In this document: one piece after another, positions 8,518 to 31,777 of the stretch
Numbering within the stretch: the stretch's first letter is position 1
Layout of the letters: every line of letters begins with the position of its first letter
The notes under the pieces: generated by a model
Told to the model about the DNA's origin: nothing
Databases searched by the model: none
Seen by the model: the letters and a program-made list of their open reading frames with translations, nothing else
Position numbers and translations under genes: made by a program
NCBI RefSeq assembly: GCF_013282665.1
Contig: NZ_CP054041.1
Span: 1,250,501 to 1,314,500 of the forward strand
From: Listeria monocytogenes
Lineage (GTDB): Bacteria; Bacillota; Bacilli; Lactobacillales; Listeriaceae
DNA length: 64,000 nt
Direction of reading: 5' to 3'

Positions 8518-8748
8518 AGTTATTTTACGGTTGTTTTAGGAAAATGTTTTCTACTTGTTTTTTTGTATAAGTAAGATTTATCAATGATTTTAACGATTTT
8601 CCACAATTTAACCAAAAGATAAATGTTACGAAAAATTGTCGAAAATCGTGTATTTTCACGTAAATTAGGTGTAATTGCCTGTACGAAAATATTTTAATTT
8701 CTAAGATAATTAGTTTGTGATGGAATTTCAGAAAGGATGATTAGATAT

Positions 8749-9408
8749 ATGAAGTACATTGAATACCATGATTACATTAAAAGAGATGCTATTATTTACG
8801 CATATTTACTTGATAATTTTTCTTATGTTTGTAAACAAATTAAAGCGTGGGAAAGTATTACGTTAGATAGAGAACACGTATTATTAGTAAAGAGCGGGAC
8901 TTTAATAGAAGAAAGTGACGGCAAGAAAAAAGGAATTGTACGCTGTTTTTTTGAAAAGAATCTCATTTTCCCAACTAGAAATCCAGTGGTATTGAAAGCT
9001 TTGGAAACATCTGAAATTTGTTTAATTAGCGCGGAAGGTGTATTTGGGAAATTAGAAGAAGATCAAATTTTATCCAACTTCTTTTTACAAATAGCAGAAA
9101 AAAATGAACAGGACCTTAAGAGACAAGCTCTACTTGGCACTGAGAATTCGAAAAACAAAGTTGTCTCTACTCTTAACTTTTTATTAGAAAATAATTTGTC
9201 TAATACCACATTACCGGTTTTTCCAGAGTGGCTTCAAATAAATATTCTGGCTAAGCTAGCGAATTGCTCCATTTCCACGATATCTTCTACTGTAAATGAA
9301 TTACACAATAAAGGAATGCTGGACATTAAATCTTCCCCATGGAAACTTAAAGGACGCGAAATGAGACTTGAATACTTTGAAAGAGATGTTCAAAAAGTAG
9401 CGGACTAA
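8749..9408 (+). CDS. PrfA/Crp-Fnr-family regulator heading the F1-like ATPase locus
   Basis: A 219-residue regulator with an N-terminal cyclic-nucleotide-binding-like beta roll and a C-terminal winged helix (ILAKLANCSISTISSTVNEL as recognition region). The residues that bind cAMP in Crp are not evident, as in PrfA. It is clearly homologous along its length to the regulator at 29854-30489 (both start with a M-aromatic-E-(Y/F)-H pattern and share NFFLQIAE and ILAKLA/VLAKLA), and the two bracket the ATPase/surface-protein locus. I prefer ATG 8749 to the ATG at 8737, which abuts its ribosome site, and because the paralogue begins at the equivalent residue. It probably controls the operon starting 112 bp downstream. 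Confidence 0.8.
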   Translation: MKYIEYHDYIKRDAIIYAYLLDNFSYVCKQIKAWESITLDREHVLLVKSGTLIEESDGKKKGIVRCFFEKNLIFPTRNPVVLKALETSEICLISAEGVFGKLEEDQILSNFFLQIAEKNEQDLKRQALLGTENSKNKVVSTLNFLLENNLSNTTLPVFPEWLQINILAKLANCSISTISSTVNELHNKGMLDIKSSPWKLKGREMRLEYFERDVQKVAD

Positions 9409-9517
9409 TTTAAAGGAAAACAAGGCAAAGATGTTTTCTAATGGTACAAGGCTTGAACTAATGAGTCAAGTTCTTTCCCAAGCATAAAAAATTTATACAC
9501 AAAAGAGGTGGAAGTAG

Positions 9518-17637
<8,120 letters not shown>

Positions 17638-17683
17638 TAGAGGGGTACATTTTCTCAGTACCCCAATCTCATATAGAAGGTAG

Positions 17684-23598
<5,915 letters not shown>

Positions 23599-23600
23599 AA

Positions 23601-23694
23601 TCCTTAAAAAGCCCGTTTACAGACCGTTATTAACCCATAAGAATAAACAGGTTTTATAAAAACTAAGGATATGTATCAAATGAATGAACGGTCT
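23601..23694 (+). promoter_or_regulatory. Interleaved inverted repeats in the leader of the LPXTG gene
   Basis: Between the ATPase operon and the surface-protein gene, AGACCGTT (23621-23628) is complementary to AACGGTCT (23687-23694), and TCCTTA (23601-23606) to TAAGGA (23664-23669). The two pairs interleave rather than nest, so they could form a pseudoknot or alternative stems. No T run follows. A regulatory leader is possible. Confidence 0.35.
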
Positions 23695-23721
23695 AAAAAA
23701 ATTAAAGGAGATTTATTTTAT

Positions 23722-26700
23722 ATGATGAAAATAAAAAGCTTGAGGCGTTCCTTGTTATTAGTCATGGCAGCCTTACTAATACTCGGTCAATTGAATCTTT
23801 CATCTTTCCGAGTATCAGCGGAAGAAAAAGGAAATGAATCAGTTTCCTACGATGTTCAAAAAGAGCTTTCAAGCGACAATAAGAAAGCCAACTTGACCTT
23901 AAAAACAACTCCGAAAAGCACGGACGTTAAAATTTTAACAATTGAAACACCCGATGGTAAAAAAGTCGATGGTCAAGAAGCAGAATATACTGCGACGAAA
24001 AATGGTTCCATTGATTTTGTTATTACCTATCAAGATAAAGATAAAACGGAAAAAACATACAAAGCTTCTTATGAAGTAAGCGAAATTACTGAAGAAGCCA
24101 ATGAAACAACTAATCAAATTGTAACAGAAACACCAACTAAGAAAGGTTTGCTTAAAGCAGGTGCCCCTACAGTATCTCTAAACATTCCTGATTATAATAA
24201 AACAGCTTGGGGTAACGGAGACATTAAAGACGTTTCTGTAACAGTAGAATTTAACAATAACAACTCTGCTGGTAAAAAGATTAACTTCACTTTGCCAGAT
24301 GGTATGCGTTTTGTTTCACTTCCTGTTCCAAGTAATTTTCAAGCAACAGGTAATGTTGATAGCAATGTATTAAGTTATTTTGGTGCAGGTAACCCAGTTG
24401 GCGATTCAATTACATCTGTAACTGTACCAAATAAAGAAACCGGATATAATAAAGCGACATTTGGAACTGTGAGCTATAATTTAGCTCCAGCGACCGAAAA
24501 ATTAACTCTTAACTTTTCGGTGCAAGTAGATGCCGCTAAATATTATGGCGCTACTGATCTAAAATCACCAATTAAGGTAGACGCTTATATGGGTGATAGC
24601 GGAACGCCGGTAGCATCTGCAGAACAAGACGTTCGTGCTGATGGAAAAAATGTTGTAGGTTATGCGGCTCAAAGACATGTTGAAACCATGTTTAGAAACT
24701 GGTATACATCTTCATTTTTACCAGAAGTTATGCCAAGTACAGATACAGAGGATTCCTATAACTATACGAAGCCTTACTCCGTAGTTAATGGTATCAATTC
24801 AATGGATGCACGTGGTTCGAAAATCTTCGTTCCTAAAAATGTTAAAATAACCCTTTACTACCCAGAAGGCATGGAGTACGTCGGAGTAGTTAATGAAGGT
24901 AGAGGTTTACTTGCAAATAATGCTAATAGAACAATCACGCATTATTCAAGTGAGAATAAAGTAGTGATTGATTTTAATCAAGAAAACTACTACGGAATCA
25001 TTGAAACAATTTATGCGGTTAAATATAAGATACCAGAGGGAACTGATGTGGGGACTTATACTTCCCCTAAAGTACCACATGCTGTCATTACCACTTATGA
25101 CGACCAAGTGTTTGAAACAGATGCATTAACAAATGATTCAAATGATACGACAACACTAGCAGCAAAAGATATCTGTAAAGTAGTAGGTAGATCCACAAAT
25201 AAAATGGTTATGTTACCAAGAAACTACTATATCAATCCAGATAATGAAACTTGGGCAGGACTTGTTCAAATTAACAATAAGCAAACTGCCGGAGTAAAAA
25301 CAAATCAAATTTACCAAATTAAATTTGATGATAACTGGGAAGCTTATACAGTAAATCTACCTTTTGATGGAACTTATCCGGGTAACAAAGTAAAAGATAT
25401 CCAGTATAAAACGAACTTAAACCCAGAATATCGAACTTATGATGGAACACTTCCGAAAACTAACGGAAATAAAATGCTTACACTAGAAGCAGCAACAGTA
25501 GGACTTCAAGAAGGCGAGTACTTTACAGAAGTAAAAGCAAATGTTGGAGATTTCAGTGTTGGTTTTACTAATATTGATACCTCTGCTCCGTTTAAAGCGG
25601 CTAACAGTACGTCTTACGGTATTGTTAAACCAGGTATTACCTCTGTTCAATTTGAGGCAAATATTTGGGATGCGGATAATGAAGCTAGTACGAAAGTTTC
25701 TGGCTCGTCCACTTACACAGTAAGCAATAGCGTAACGACAGCAGCCAATGGTACAGCTTCATTCTATAACAGTGAAGGTACACAAGTTAAAACTGCTCGT
25801 GCAGGAGAAACAGTAACAACGAAAGCTTCACTTATTATGCATGAATATCCATATGGAACAAGATCTGTGCTTAATAACCCAGAAATTTATTTACGTCAGT
25901 TAGAGGGAACTACTGTCAAACCTGGTTCCATTAAATTAACAGACCAAGATGGGAAAGAAGTTGACTTCACAGTTGAGGCTAAATCTGCTAGAACAGGTGA
26001 AAAAGTATATGTAATTAAAACAACAGATGTGACAGTAGGGGAGTTTATTGGCTATCCTGCTAAAAAACAATATTTGAATATCAGCTATAACACAACATTT
26101 GATATGACATTAAGTAAAAGTATCCATACTGATATTCAAGAACTATTAGCGTGGGGTGGAAGCAATGTTACCTCAGCATTAGGAGCAAACGTTTTTCCAG
26201 ACAACGGCTTAGACGTCAACCAAAATGGTAGAGATGCGGAACGGTTACTTTCTACCAATACAAGTACGATAAGTGTTCCGAAACAAGATACAGTTACTGT
26301 AGAAACATTCTTAAATGTAGCTGGAGAAGGAGCCAAAGCTGCCTATGTAGAAGATGACGATAGCACGGTTTCGTATTTCACACCTGGAACTGACGCTGAT
26401 TATATGGTTAAAATTACGAATACATCTAGTGGCAGTGCTAAGAGCCTAGACATTTATATCCCGATTCCGAAAACTGGTCAAAACTTTGGTTCAAAATTCC
26501 AAAGTGAACCTTTCAAATGGGATATGAAACTAAGTGATGCGCTAGCGATGACAGCTGAACAAAAAGCGCAGTTTGAAATTAGTTATACAACGGAAGCAAC
26601 TGCAAACAACTACACAACAGATGGTATCTACAGTAATTCACTTACAGATTACGGAAAAGCAAACATGGTTCGTATCAAAGTGAAAACAGAGGTTGCTTCT

Positions 26701-29697
26701 GGAGAAACCCAAACAATTAAGGTTCCACTAAAAGTAGATGAAACATTTGATTCTGCTGCAACTGGAAATAAAATTGGTGAACGAGATGTATACAACCCTT
26801 ATTACGCTGTTACAACTAACACGTATTCCGGGTCTATTGCAGGAACTCGAGTAGGGGCAGAATTAGTAATTGTAGAAGTAGCAGGTAAGCTATTTAAAGA
26901 TAAAAATGCCAATGGCTTGTATGAATCAACGCAAAATGATACCGCACTTGCGAATGAAGTAGTTGAATTATATAAATGGAATGAAACAAATTCAACGTAC
27001 GAACCGTTTACTAAAGACGGCCAAAATGTCACTACGACAACAGATGCTAACGGGGAATACAAGTTTGACTATAATTTAGGAATTGGTTACGGTAAGTACG
27101 CAGTTAAGTTTCCTGATAAAGAAGGTCATAAACTTACTTTACAAAATATAGGTAAAGATAAATCAATAAACAGTGCAGCACCGAATTTAGGCACTGATAC
27201 TGGTTGGGTAAAAGAAATTGACCCAGCGCAGCCAGATGCACAACACATCAATGCAGGTTACATTTCTTACGTGCCTGAATCAGATTTAAAAGTAAACTTG
27301 AATGAGAAATTAGTTCAAGAGAGCAAGAGTTTGAAAATCACTTTACCAAAAGTAGCTCATACAAACGGTGAAGCGGCAGAAGATACGATTGAACCAGATA
27401 TTTTCCAAAAAATTCTAGCTACTACAGATGGATACAAATGGACGACAGCAGATCCTACCATCGCAACAGCGAAAACGTTAACGGATGGCTCTGGAGCAAT
27501 TGTAGGTGTTTCTACTAAAGGAAAAACCATTGCTGCTACAGATTTAACAATCACAATCAAAGATATTTTTGGAACAGAGAAAAAATCTACCGCCCCTGTT
27601 TATGTAACAACAGCGAATGGTAAGCTTGCTCAGAAAGATGAACTTAAAATCGGAGCAACGGATTTCACTTTAGAATACAAAGAGGCAATAGCTCTTACAG
27701 AAGCTCAAGCTGTAAGTAAAGCTAAAACAGCAGCATTTGAAGAAATAAAAAATGGTGTGAATTCAAACGCTGAAGATCGTACGAATGTGGTTAAAGTAGA
27801 TGAAGCGCAGTTAAATGCACTTAAAAATGGTTCTAATCGTGGTGGCACGTATCCACTGACTCTTACACTTGAAAAAGACGGCAAAGAAGTTGAAGTAGTC
27901 GTTGAAGTGAAAGTGGAGAAAGATTTAACGGAAGTGAACGCGCATGACTCTACAATTTATGTTGGTGACAACTGGAGAGCAGCAGACAACTTTGATAGTG
28001 CATTAAATAAAGAAGGTGACACGCTTACTTTTGCAGATATCGAAGTTACTGGAAACGTTGATACAACAACAGCTGGAACGTACTCAGTCACTTATAAATA
28101 CAATGATACAACTAAAACAGTAAATATCTTGGTTAAAGAAGATGCAACGGAAGTGAATGCGCATGACTCCACAATCTATACCAATGATACATGGACTGCA
28201 AAAGACAATTTTGATAGTGCGGCAGATAGGGATGGAAATGCGGTCGGTTTTGCGAAAGTATCTGTAACTAATACAGTTAATACAGCCCAAGCAGGCACAT
28301 ACCCAATCACTTATACGTATGGTGGTGTAGAGAAAACAATCACAGTCACTGTTAAAGAAAATAAAAAAGGGATTAATGCCCACGATGCTACTATTTATGT
28401 AGGAGATAGCTGGACTGCGGAAGATAATTTTGATAACGCCGTAGATAAAGATGGAGATCCAGTAGCCTTTTCAGATGTAACGGTAAAAGAAACACCTACT
28501 GTCAATACAAATAAGGCAGGCACGTACCAACTCAAATATAGCTATGATGGAGCTTCTAAAACAGTTACACTTACAGTCAAAAATATTTTAACAGCTGTGA
28601 ACGCTCACGATTCCACGGTATATGTAGACGAGAGCTGGGAAGCAAAAGATAATTTTGATAGCGCAAAAAATAAAGATGGAGAAACAGTCGCATTTTCAGA
28701 TGTAGAAGTAGAAGGAAATGTGGATATGACTCAAGCAGGAACCTATTCGATTACGTATAAATATGACGGTTTTTCTAAGACCATTAAGGTAACCGTGAAA
28801 AATCCGCAAACAGCGATAAATGCGCATGATTCTGTAGTTTATACGGGAGATAGCTGGAGTGCTAAAGATAATTTTGACGATGCTATTGATAAAGCTGGAA
28901 AAACAGTTGCTTATAAAGATATAACTGTTGAAGAAGATCCAAAAGTGGACTTAACAACACCAGGCACCTATTCAGTAAAATATAGCTATCAAAAGGTATC
29001 AAAAGTAGTACAAATCACAGTGAAACCAAGACAAACGAAAGTAGAATCTCATGACAGCACAATTTATGCTGGTAAAACGTGGAATGCTCAAGATAATTTT
29101 GACTTGGCGCTAGATAAAAAAGGCGATGATGTTAAGCTATCTGATGTAACAGTTGTTGGGCTTGTAGATACTAAAACACCTGGAACATATGAAATCACTT
29201 ATCGTTACGATGGTGTGACAAGTGTATCTCATGTAACTGTCCTAAAAAACCATGCGCAAATTATTGTTACGGATAGTAAATTAAAAACAAATGCGAAGTG
29301 GGATCCAAAAGACAATTTCGTACGAGCAATGTCCAGAGATGGTAGTGATATCCCGCTTTCTAATGTGAAAGTGGAAGGTAAAGTCAATACGAAAAAACCT
29401 GGCACATACAAAATCACTTATACAATTGATCCAAACGAAGGAACTGACGATGCAGGTAAAGAAGAGCTTTCTGTCGTAGCTATGATTCAAATAGAAGACG
29501 AAAAAGTAACAGTAACACCTTCTGATGATGATAGCGAGATAGGAGTGAAAGCTGGTCAGCAACGAATAGCAACATACAAACAAGCAATACCAAAAACAGG
29601 AGACCAAATGAACTTATGGGTTATCCTAGCGGGTGCTTGTCTAGTAGGATTTGCATTATTCTTATGGCTATTTAGACAAAGAAGACGCCACGGATAA
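23722..29697 (+). CDS. Giant sortase-anchored surface protein with Ig-like repeats
   Basis: A 1991-residue protein with a signal peptide (about 1-35, ending VSAEE), a long N-terminal region with adhesin-like beta domains, an SdrD/Cna-B-like domain (about residues 1050-1150, with LFKDKNANGLYE and DANGEYKF), seven Ig-like repeats of about 73 residues, and a C-terminal sorting signal: IPKTGD, a hydrophobic segment and RQRRRHG. The sortase motif is IPKTG instead of LPxTG. I choose ATG 23722 behind AAAGGAG; the frame is open to 23671 but that ATG lacks a site. It follows the ATPase genes with no clear terminator. A role in adhesion or as an outer partner of the locus is inferred. Confidence 0.88.
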   Translation: MMKIKSLRRSLLLVMAALLILGQLNLSSFRVSAEEKGNESVSYDVQKELSSDNKKANLTLKTTPKSTDVKILTIETPDGKKVDGQEAEYTATKNGSIDFVITYQDKDKTEKTYKASYEVSEITEEANETTNQIVTETPTKKGLLKAGAPTVSLNIPDYNKTAWGNGDIKDVSVTVEFNNNNSAGKKINFTLPDGMRFVSLPVPSNFQATGNVDSNVLSYFGAGNPVGDSITSVTVPNKETGYNKATFGTVSYNLAPATEKLTLNFSVQVDAAKYYGATDLKSPIKVDAYMGDSGTPVASAEQDVRADGKNVVGYAAQRHVETMFRNWYTSSFLPEVMPSTDTEDSYNYTKPYSVVNGINSMDARGSKIFVPKNVKITLYYPEGMEYVGVVNEGRGLLANNANRTITHYSSENKVVIDFNQENYYGIIETIYAVKYKIPEGTDVGTYTSPKVPHAVITTYDDQVFETDALTNDSNDTTTLAAKDICKVVGRSTNKMVMLPRNYYINPDNETWAGLVQINNKQTAGVKTNQIYQIKFDDNWEAYTVNLPFDGTYPGNKVKDIQYKTNLNPEYRTYDGTLPKTNGNKMLTLEAATVGLQEGEYFTEVKANVGDFSVGFTNIDTSAPFKAANSTSYGIVKPGITSVQFEANIWDADNEASTKVSGSSTYTVSNSVTTAANGTASFYNSEGTQVKTARAGETVTTKASLIMHEYPYGTRSVLNNPEIYLRQLEGTTVKPGSIKLTDQDGKEVDFTVEAKSARTGEKVYVIKTTDVTVGEFIGYPAKKQYLNISYNTTFDMTLSKSIHTDIQELLAWGGSNVTSALGANVFPDNGLDVNQNGRDAERLLSTNTSTISVPKQDTVTVETFLNVAGEGAKAAYVEDDDSTVSYFTPGTDADYMVKITNTSSGSAKSLDIYIPIPKTGQNFGSKFQSEPFKWDMKLSDALAMTAEQKAQFEISYTTEATANNYTTDGIYSNSLTDYGKANMVRIKVKTEVASGETQTIKVPLKVDETFDSAATGNKIGERDVYNPYYAVTTNTYSGSIAGTRVGAELVIVEVAGKLFKDKNANGLYESTQNDTALANEVVELYKWNETNSTYEPFTKDGQNVTTTTDANGEYKFDYNLGIGYGKYAVKFPDKEGHKLTLQNIGKDKSINSAAPNLGTDTGWVKEIDPAQPDAQHINAGYISYVPESDLKVNLNEKLVQESKSLKITLPKVAHTNGEAAEDTIEPDIFQKILATTDGYKWTTADPTIATAKTLTDGSGAIVGVSTKGKTIAATDLTITIKDIFGTEKKSTAPVYVTTANGKLAQKDELKIGATDFTLEYKEAIALTEAQAVSKAKTAAFEEIKNGVNSNAEDRTNVVKVDEAQLNALKNGSNRGGTYPLTLTLEKDGKEVEVVVEVKVEKDLTEVNAHDSTIYVGDNWRAADNFDSALNKEGDTLTFADIEVTGNVDTTTAGTYSVTYKYNDTTKTVNILVKEDATEVNAHDSTIYTNDTWTAKDNFDSAADRDGNAVGFAKVSVTNTVNTAQAGTYPITYTYGGVEKTITVTVKENKKGINAHDATIYVGDSWTAEDNFDNAVDKDGDPVAFSDVTVKETPTVNTNKAGTYQLKYSYDGASKTVTLTVKNILTAVNAHDSTVYVDESWEAKDNFDSAKNKDGETVAFSDVEVEGNVDMTQAGTYSITYKYDGFSKTIKVTVKNPQTAINAHDSVVYTGDSWSAKDNFDDAIDKAGKTVAYKDITVEEDPKVDLTTPGTYSVKYSYQKVSKVVQITVKPRQTKVESHDSTIYAGKTWNAQDNFDLALDKKGDDVKLSDVTVVGLVDTKTPGTYEITYRYDGVTSVSHVTVLKNHAQIIVTDSKLKTNAKWDPKDNFVRAMSRDGSDIPLSNVKVEGKVNTKKPGTYKITYTIDPNEGTDDAGKEELSVVAMIQIEDEKVTVTPSDDDSEIGVKAGQQRIATYKQAIPKTGDQMNLWVILAGACLVGFALFLWLFRQRRRHG
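27934..29505 (+). repeat. Seven tandem Ig-like coding repeats
   Basis: Seven units begin at 27934, 28153, 28372, 28597, 28816, 29041 and 29260 (219 or 225 bp each). Each opens with (V/I)NAHDSTIY-like residues, then W-x-A-x-DNF and ends with GTY..TY.Y. Units 1-6 are close to each other, unit 7 is the most divergent. This is the bacterial Ig-like group 3 pattern. DNA identity between units is only partial, so the duplication is not recent. Confidence 0.9.
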
Positions 29698-29853
29698 TTA
29701 ATAGAAATAAAAGGGGAAGGTAGGATAGCAAGACTAGCCTACCTTTTCCCGACATTTCAAATAAACCTTTTCTGTGTAAAGTTAGTTAAACAGATACAAT
29801 GTTTCAACCGAAAACCAAGATTTCACATACCTGGGAGGAAAGGAAGTAGAAAA

Positions 29854-30489
29854 ATGACTTTTTTAGAATTTCATCAACTAGTCACCCAAGATTCACTGAT
29901 TTATTCATGGATTAGGAAGAATTTTTCTCTTACTCACCAAGAATTGGAGGTAGGTAAGGAACTAAAATTACGACATGGACAGCTAATTGTTATGGAAAAA
30001 GGACTAATGGTGCAAGAAAGTATGGAAAAAAAGCCAACAATTCAACGCGTTTTTGCAGATCAACGTATTATTTTTACAACGGATGGAGGTCTTTTGCTAG
30101 CTGCTCTTGAACATACCACGTATAGCGTTATTTCAACAGACGAAATACTTGAAAAGCTAGACGAAGATAAGTTGTTGCCAAATTTCTTTCTGCAAATAGC
30201 GGAAGATTTTGAGCGGAGCATAGAATGGCAAAGACAATTAATGTCAGCTTATCCAGAAGAACGTGTTGAAATGGTTCTACGAAAAGTAATTGAAAGATAT
30301 AATCTAGAACCAGAACAAAATCCTGTATTTCCAAGATGGCTTAAAATCTATGTCCTCGCTAAATTAGCAAAATGCTCTGTATCAACAACTTCTGTGATAA
30401 TAAATAATTTAGCAGAACAGGGTGAAATTAATGTTAAAATGACCCCGTGGGAACTGGTACAGCCATTAAAAGCATCATGTGCCTCATAA
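29854..30489 (+). CDS. PrfA/Crp-Fnr-family regulator closing the F1-like ATPase locus
   Basis: A 211-residue regulator homologous to the one at 8749-9408. It has the N-terminal sensor beta roll and a C-terminal winged helix (YVLAKLAKCSVSTTSVIINN). Residues needed for cAMP are not evident. It follows the surface-protein gene by 156 bp with its own GGGAGGAAAGG site and ends at a strong terminator. Its place between the ATPase/surface locus and the mannose PTS operon leaves its target open; because its paralogue heads the locus, control of the same genes is the simplest idea. Confidence 0.8.
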   Translation: MTFLEFHQLVTQDSLIYSWIRKNFSLTHQELEVGKELKLRHGQLIVMEKGLMVQESMEKKPTIQRVFADQRIIFTTDGGLLLAALEHTTYSVISTDEILEKLDEDKLLPNFFLQIAEDFERSIEWQRQLMSAYPEERVEMVLRKVIERYNLEPEQNPVFPRWLKIYVLAKLAKCSVSTTSVIINNLAEQGEINVKMTPWELVQPLKASCAS

Positions 30490-30501
30490 AAGAAATACTA
30501 T

Positions 30502-30540
30502 AAAAAAACTACTCAAATATTATGTTTGAGTAGTTTTTTT
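30502..30540 (+). terminator. Rho-independent terminator
   Basis: An A/T-flanked stem with ACTACTCAAA pairing with TTTGAGTAGT, followed by a run of T, directly after the regulator gene. Confidence 0.85.
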
Positions 30541-30721
30541 GCTTTTTCTACAGATTAGTATAACTTTATAATGTTTTTTAATATACAATGTGTGTTTCTT
30601 GGATACACTAAATTATTAAGTTGCATTTTCTGTATTGTCTAACGATACACTAATTAATACTGTAATAATATAAAACAGTAATACATTGATATATCAGTGT
30701 TTTAGAAGCGATACTAAAAAG

Positions 30722-30740
30722 TTGGCACAGAACTTGCAAT
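30722..30740 (+). promoter_or_regulatory. Sigma-54 (-24/-12) promoter of the mannose PTS operon
   Basis: TTGGCACAGAACTTGCAAT matches the sigma-54 consensus TGGCAC-N5-TTGC exactly, 49 bp before the IIAB start. The GATACACTAA-type sequence occurs twice upstream (30602-30611 and 30653-30662), each beside a loose inverted partner, and may be enhancer sites for the activator ManR; ManR control of mpt in Listeria is known, the site assignment is mine. Confidence 0.9.
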
Positions 30741-30788
30741 AAATAGAGCGGGTAGCAAAATAAATGAATTATATTAGGAGGGAAAAAG

Positions 30789-31754
30789 ATGGTAGGAATT
30801 ATCCTCGCAACTCACGGTGAATTTGCTGAAGGTATTTTGCAGTCCGGAACAATGATTTTCGGCGAGCAAGAAAACGTTAAAGCAATCACTTTGATGCCAA
30901 GCGAAGGTCCAGAAGACATCAAAGCTAAAATGGAAGCTGCAATTGCATCCTTTGATAGCCAAGATGAAGTTTTATTCTTAGTGGATCTTTGGGGAGGCAC
31001 ACCATTCAATCAAGCAAACGGTCTTTATGAACTACATAAAGATAAGTGGGCAATCGTAGCAGGACTTAATTTGCCAATGCTGATTGAAGCTTTCTCATCA
31101 CGTTTTACAATGGAAAGTGCACACGAAATCGCAGCAAATATCCTTGCGCCAGCTCAAGAAGGTATCCGCGTGAAACCAGAAGAACTTCAGCCGCAAGTAA
31201 CAGCTACTGAACAGCCACAAGCAGAAATCGCTGCAGTTGGTGATGGCAAAATCGAATTTGTTTTAACTCGTGTTGATTCACGTCTCTTGCATGGTCAAGT
31301 AGCCACTGCATGGACAAAAGCAACACACCCAACAAGAATTATCGTCGTTTCAGATGCAGTTGCAAAAGACGATCTTCGTAAAAAATTAATCGAACAAGCA
31401 GCACCACCAGGAGTAAAAGCTAACGTTATCCCAGTCCAAAAAATGATTGAGATTTCAAAAGATCCACGTTTCGGCAATACAAAAGCACTTTTATTATTCG
31501 AAAATCCTCAAGATGTTTTACGCGCAATTGAAGGTGGCGTAGAAATCGAACAAGTAAACGTTGGTTCCATGGCTCACTCTGTAGGTAAAGTTGTTGTTAG
31601 CAAAGTACTTTCCATGGGGAAAGATGATGTTGCCACTTTTGAGAAATTAAAAGAAAAAGGCGTTAAATTCGATGTGCGTAAAGTCCCTAATGACTCAAGC
31701 GCAAACATGGATGACATTATCAAAAAAGCAAAAAATGAATTAAAGACACAATAA
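30789..31754 (+). CDS. mptA: Mannose-family PTS EIIAB component
   Basis: A 321-residue fused EIIA-EIIB of the mannose/glucose phosphotransferase system. The EIIA phosphorylation histidine is His9 (ILATHGEFAEG); an Ala/Pro/Gln-rich hinge (about 133-150) leads to the EIIB domain with its histidine at 168 (RVDSRLLHGQV). It passes phosphate from HPr to incoming sugar. It is the first of three genes under a sigma-54 promoter. In L. monocytogenes this operon is the main glucose transporter and the receptor for class IIa bacteriocins. AGGAGGG precedes the ATG. Confidence 0.96.
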   Translation: MVGIILATHGEFAEGILQSGTMIFGEQENVKAITLMPSEGPEDIKAKMEAAIASFDSQDEVLFLVDLWGGTPFNQANGLYELHKDKWAIVAGLNLPMLIEAFSSRFTMESAHEIAANILAPAQEGIRVKPEELQPQVTATEQPQAEIAAVGDGKIEFVLTRVDSRLLHGQVATAWTKATHPTRIIVVSDAVAKDDLRKKLIEQAAPPGVKANVIPVQKMIEISKDPRFGNTKALLLFENPQDVLRAIEGGVEIEQVNVGSMAHSVGKVVVSKVLSMGKDDVATFEKLKEKGVKFDVRKVPNDSSANMDDIIKKAKNELKTQ

Positions 31755-31777
31755 AAAATTAAAATAGGAGGTTTATT

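Noticed and set aside
8348..8539. A 63-codon + strand open frame upstream of the first Crp-type regulator
   Set aside because: It begins inside the MerR operator, has no ribosome site, is Lys/Ser/Asn-rich and contains the orphan terminator.
27934..29505. A CRISPR-like or DNA-level satellite array
   Set aside because: The periodicity is 219-225 bp, in frame, and the units encode related Ig-like domains with diverged DNA.
29713..29750. A GGGGAAGGTAGG/CCTACCTTTTCCC hairpin after the surface-protein gene as a terminator
   Set aside because: The stem is imperfect and no T run follows, so I do not list it as a feature; read-through into the second regulator remains possible.
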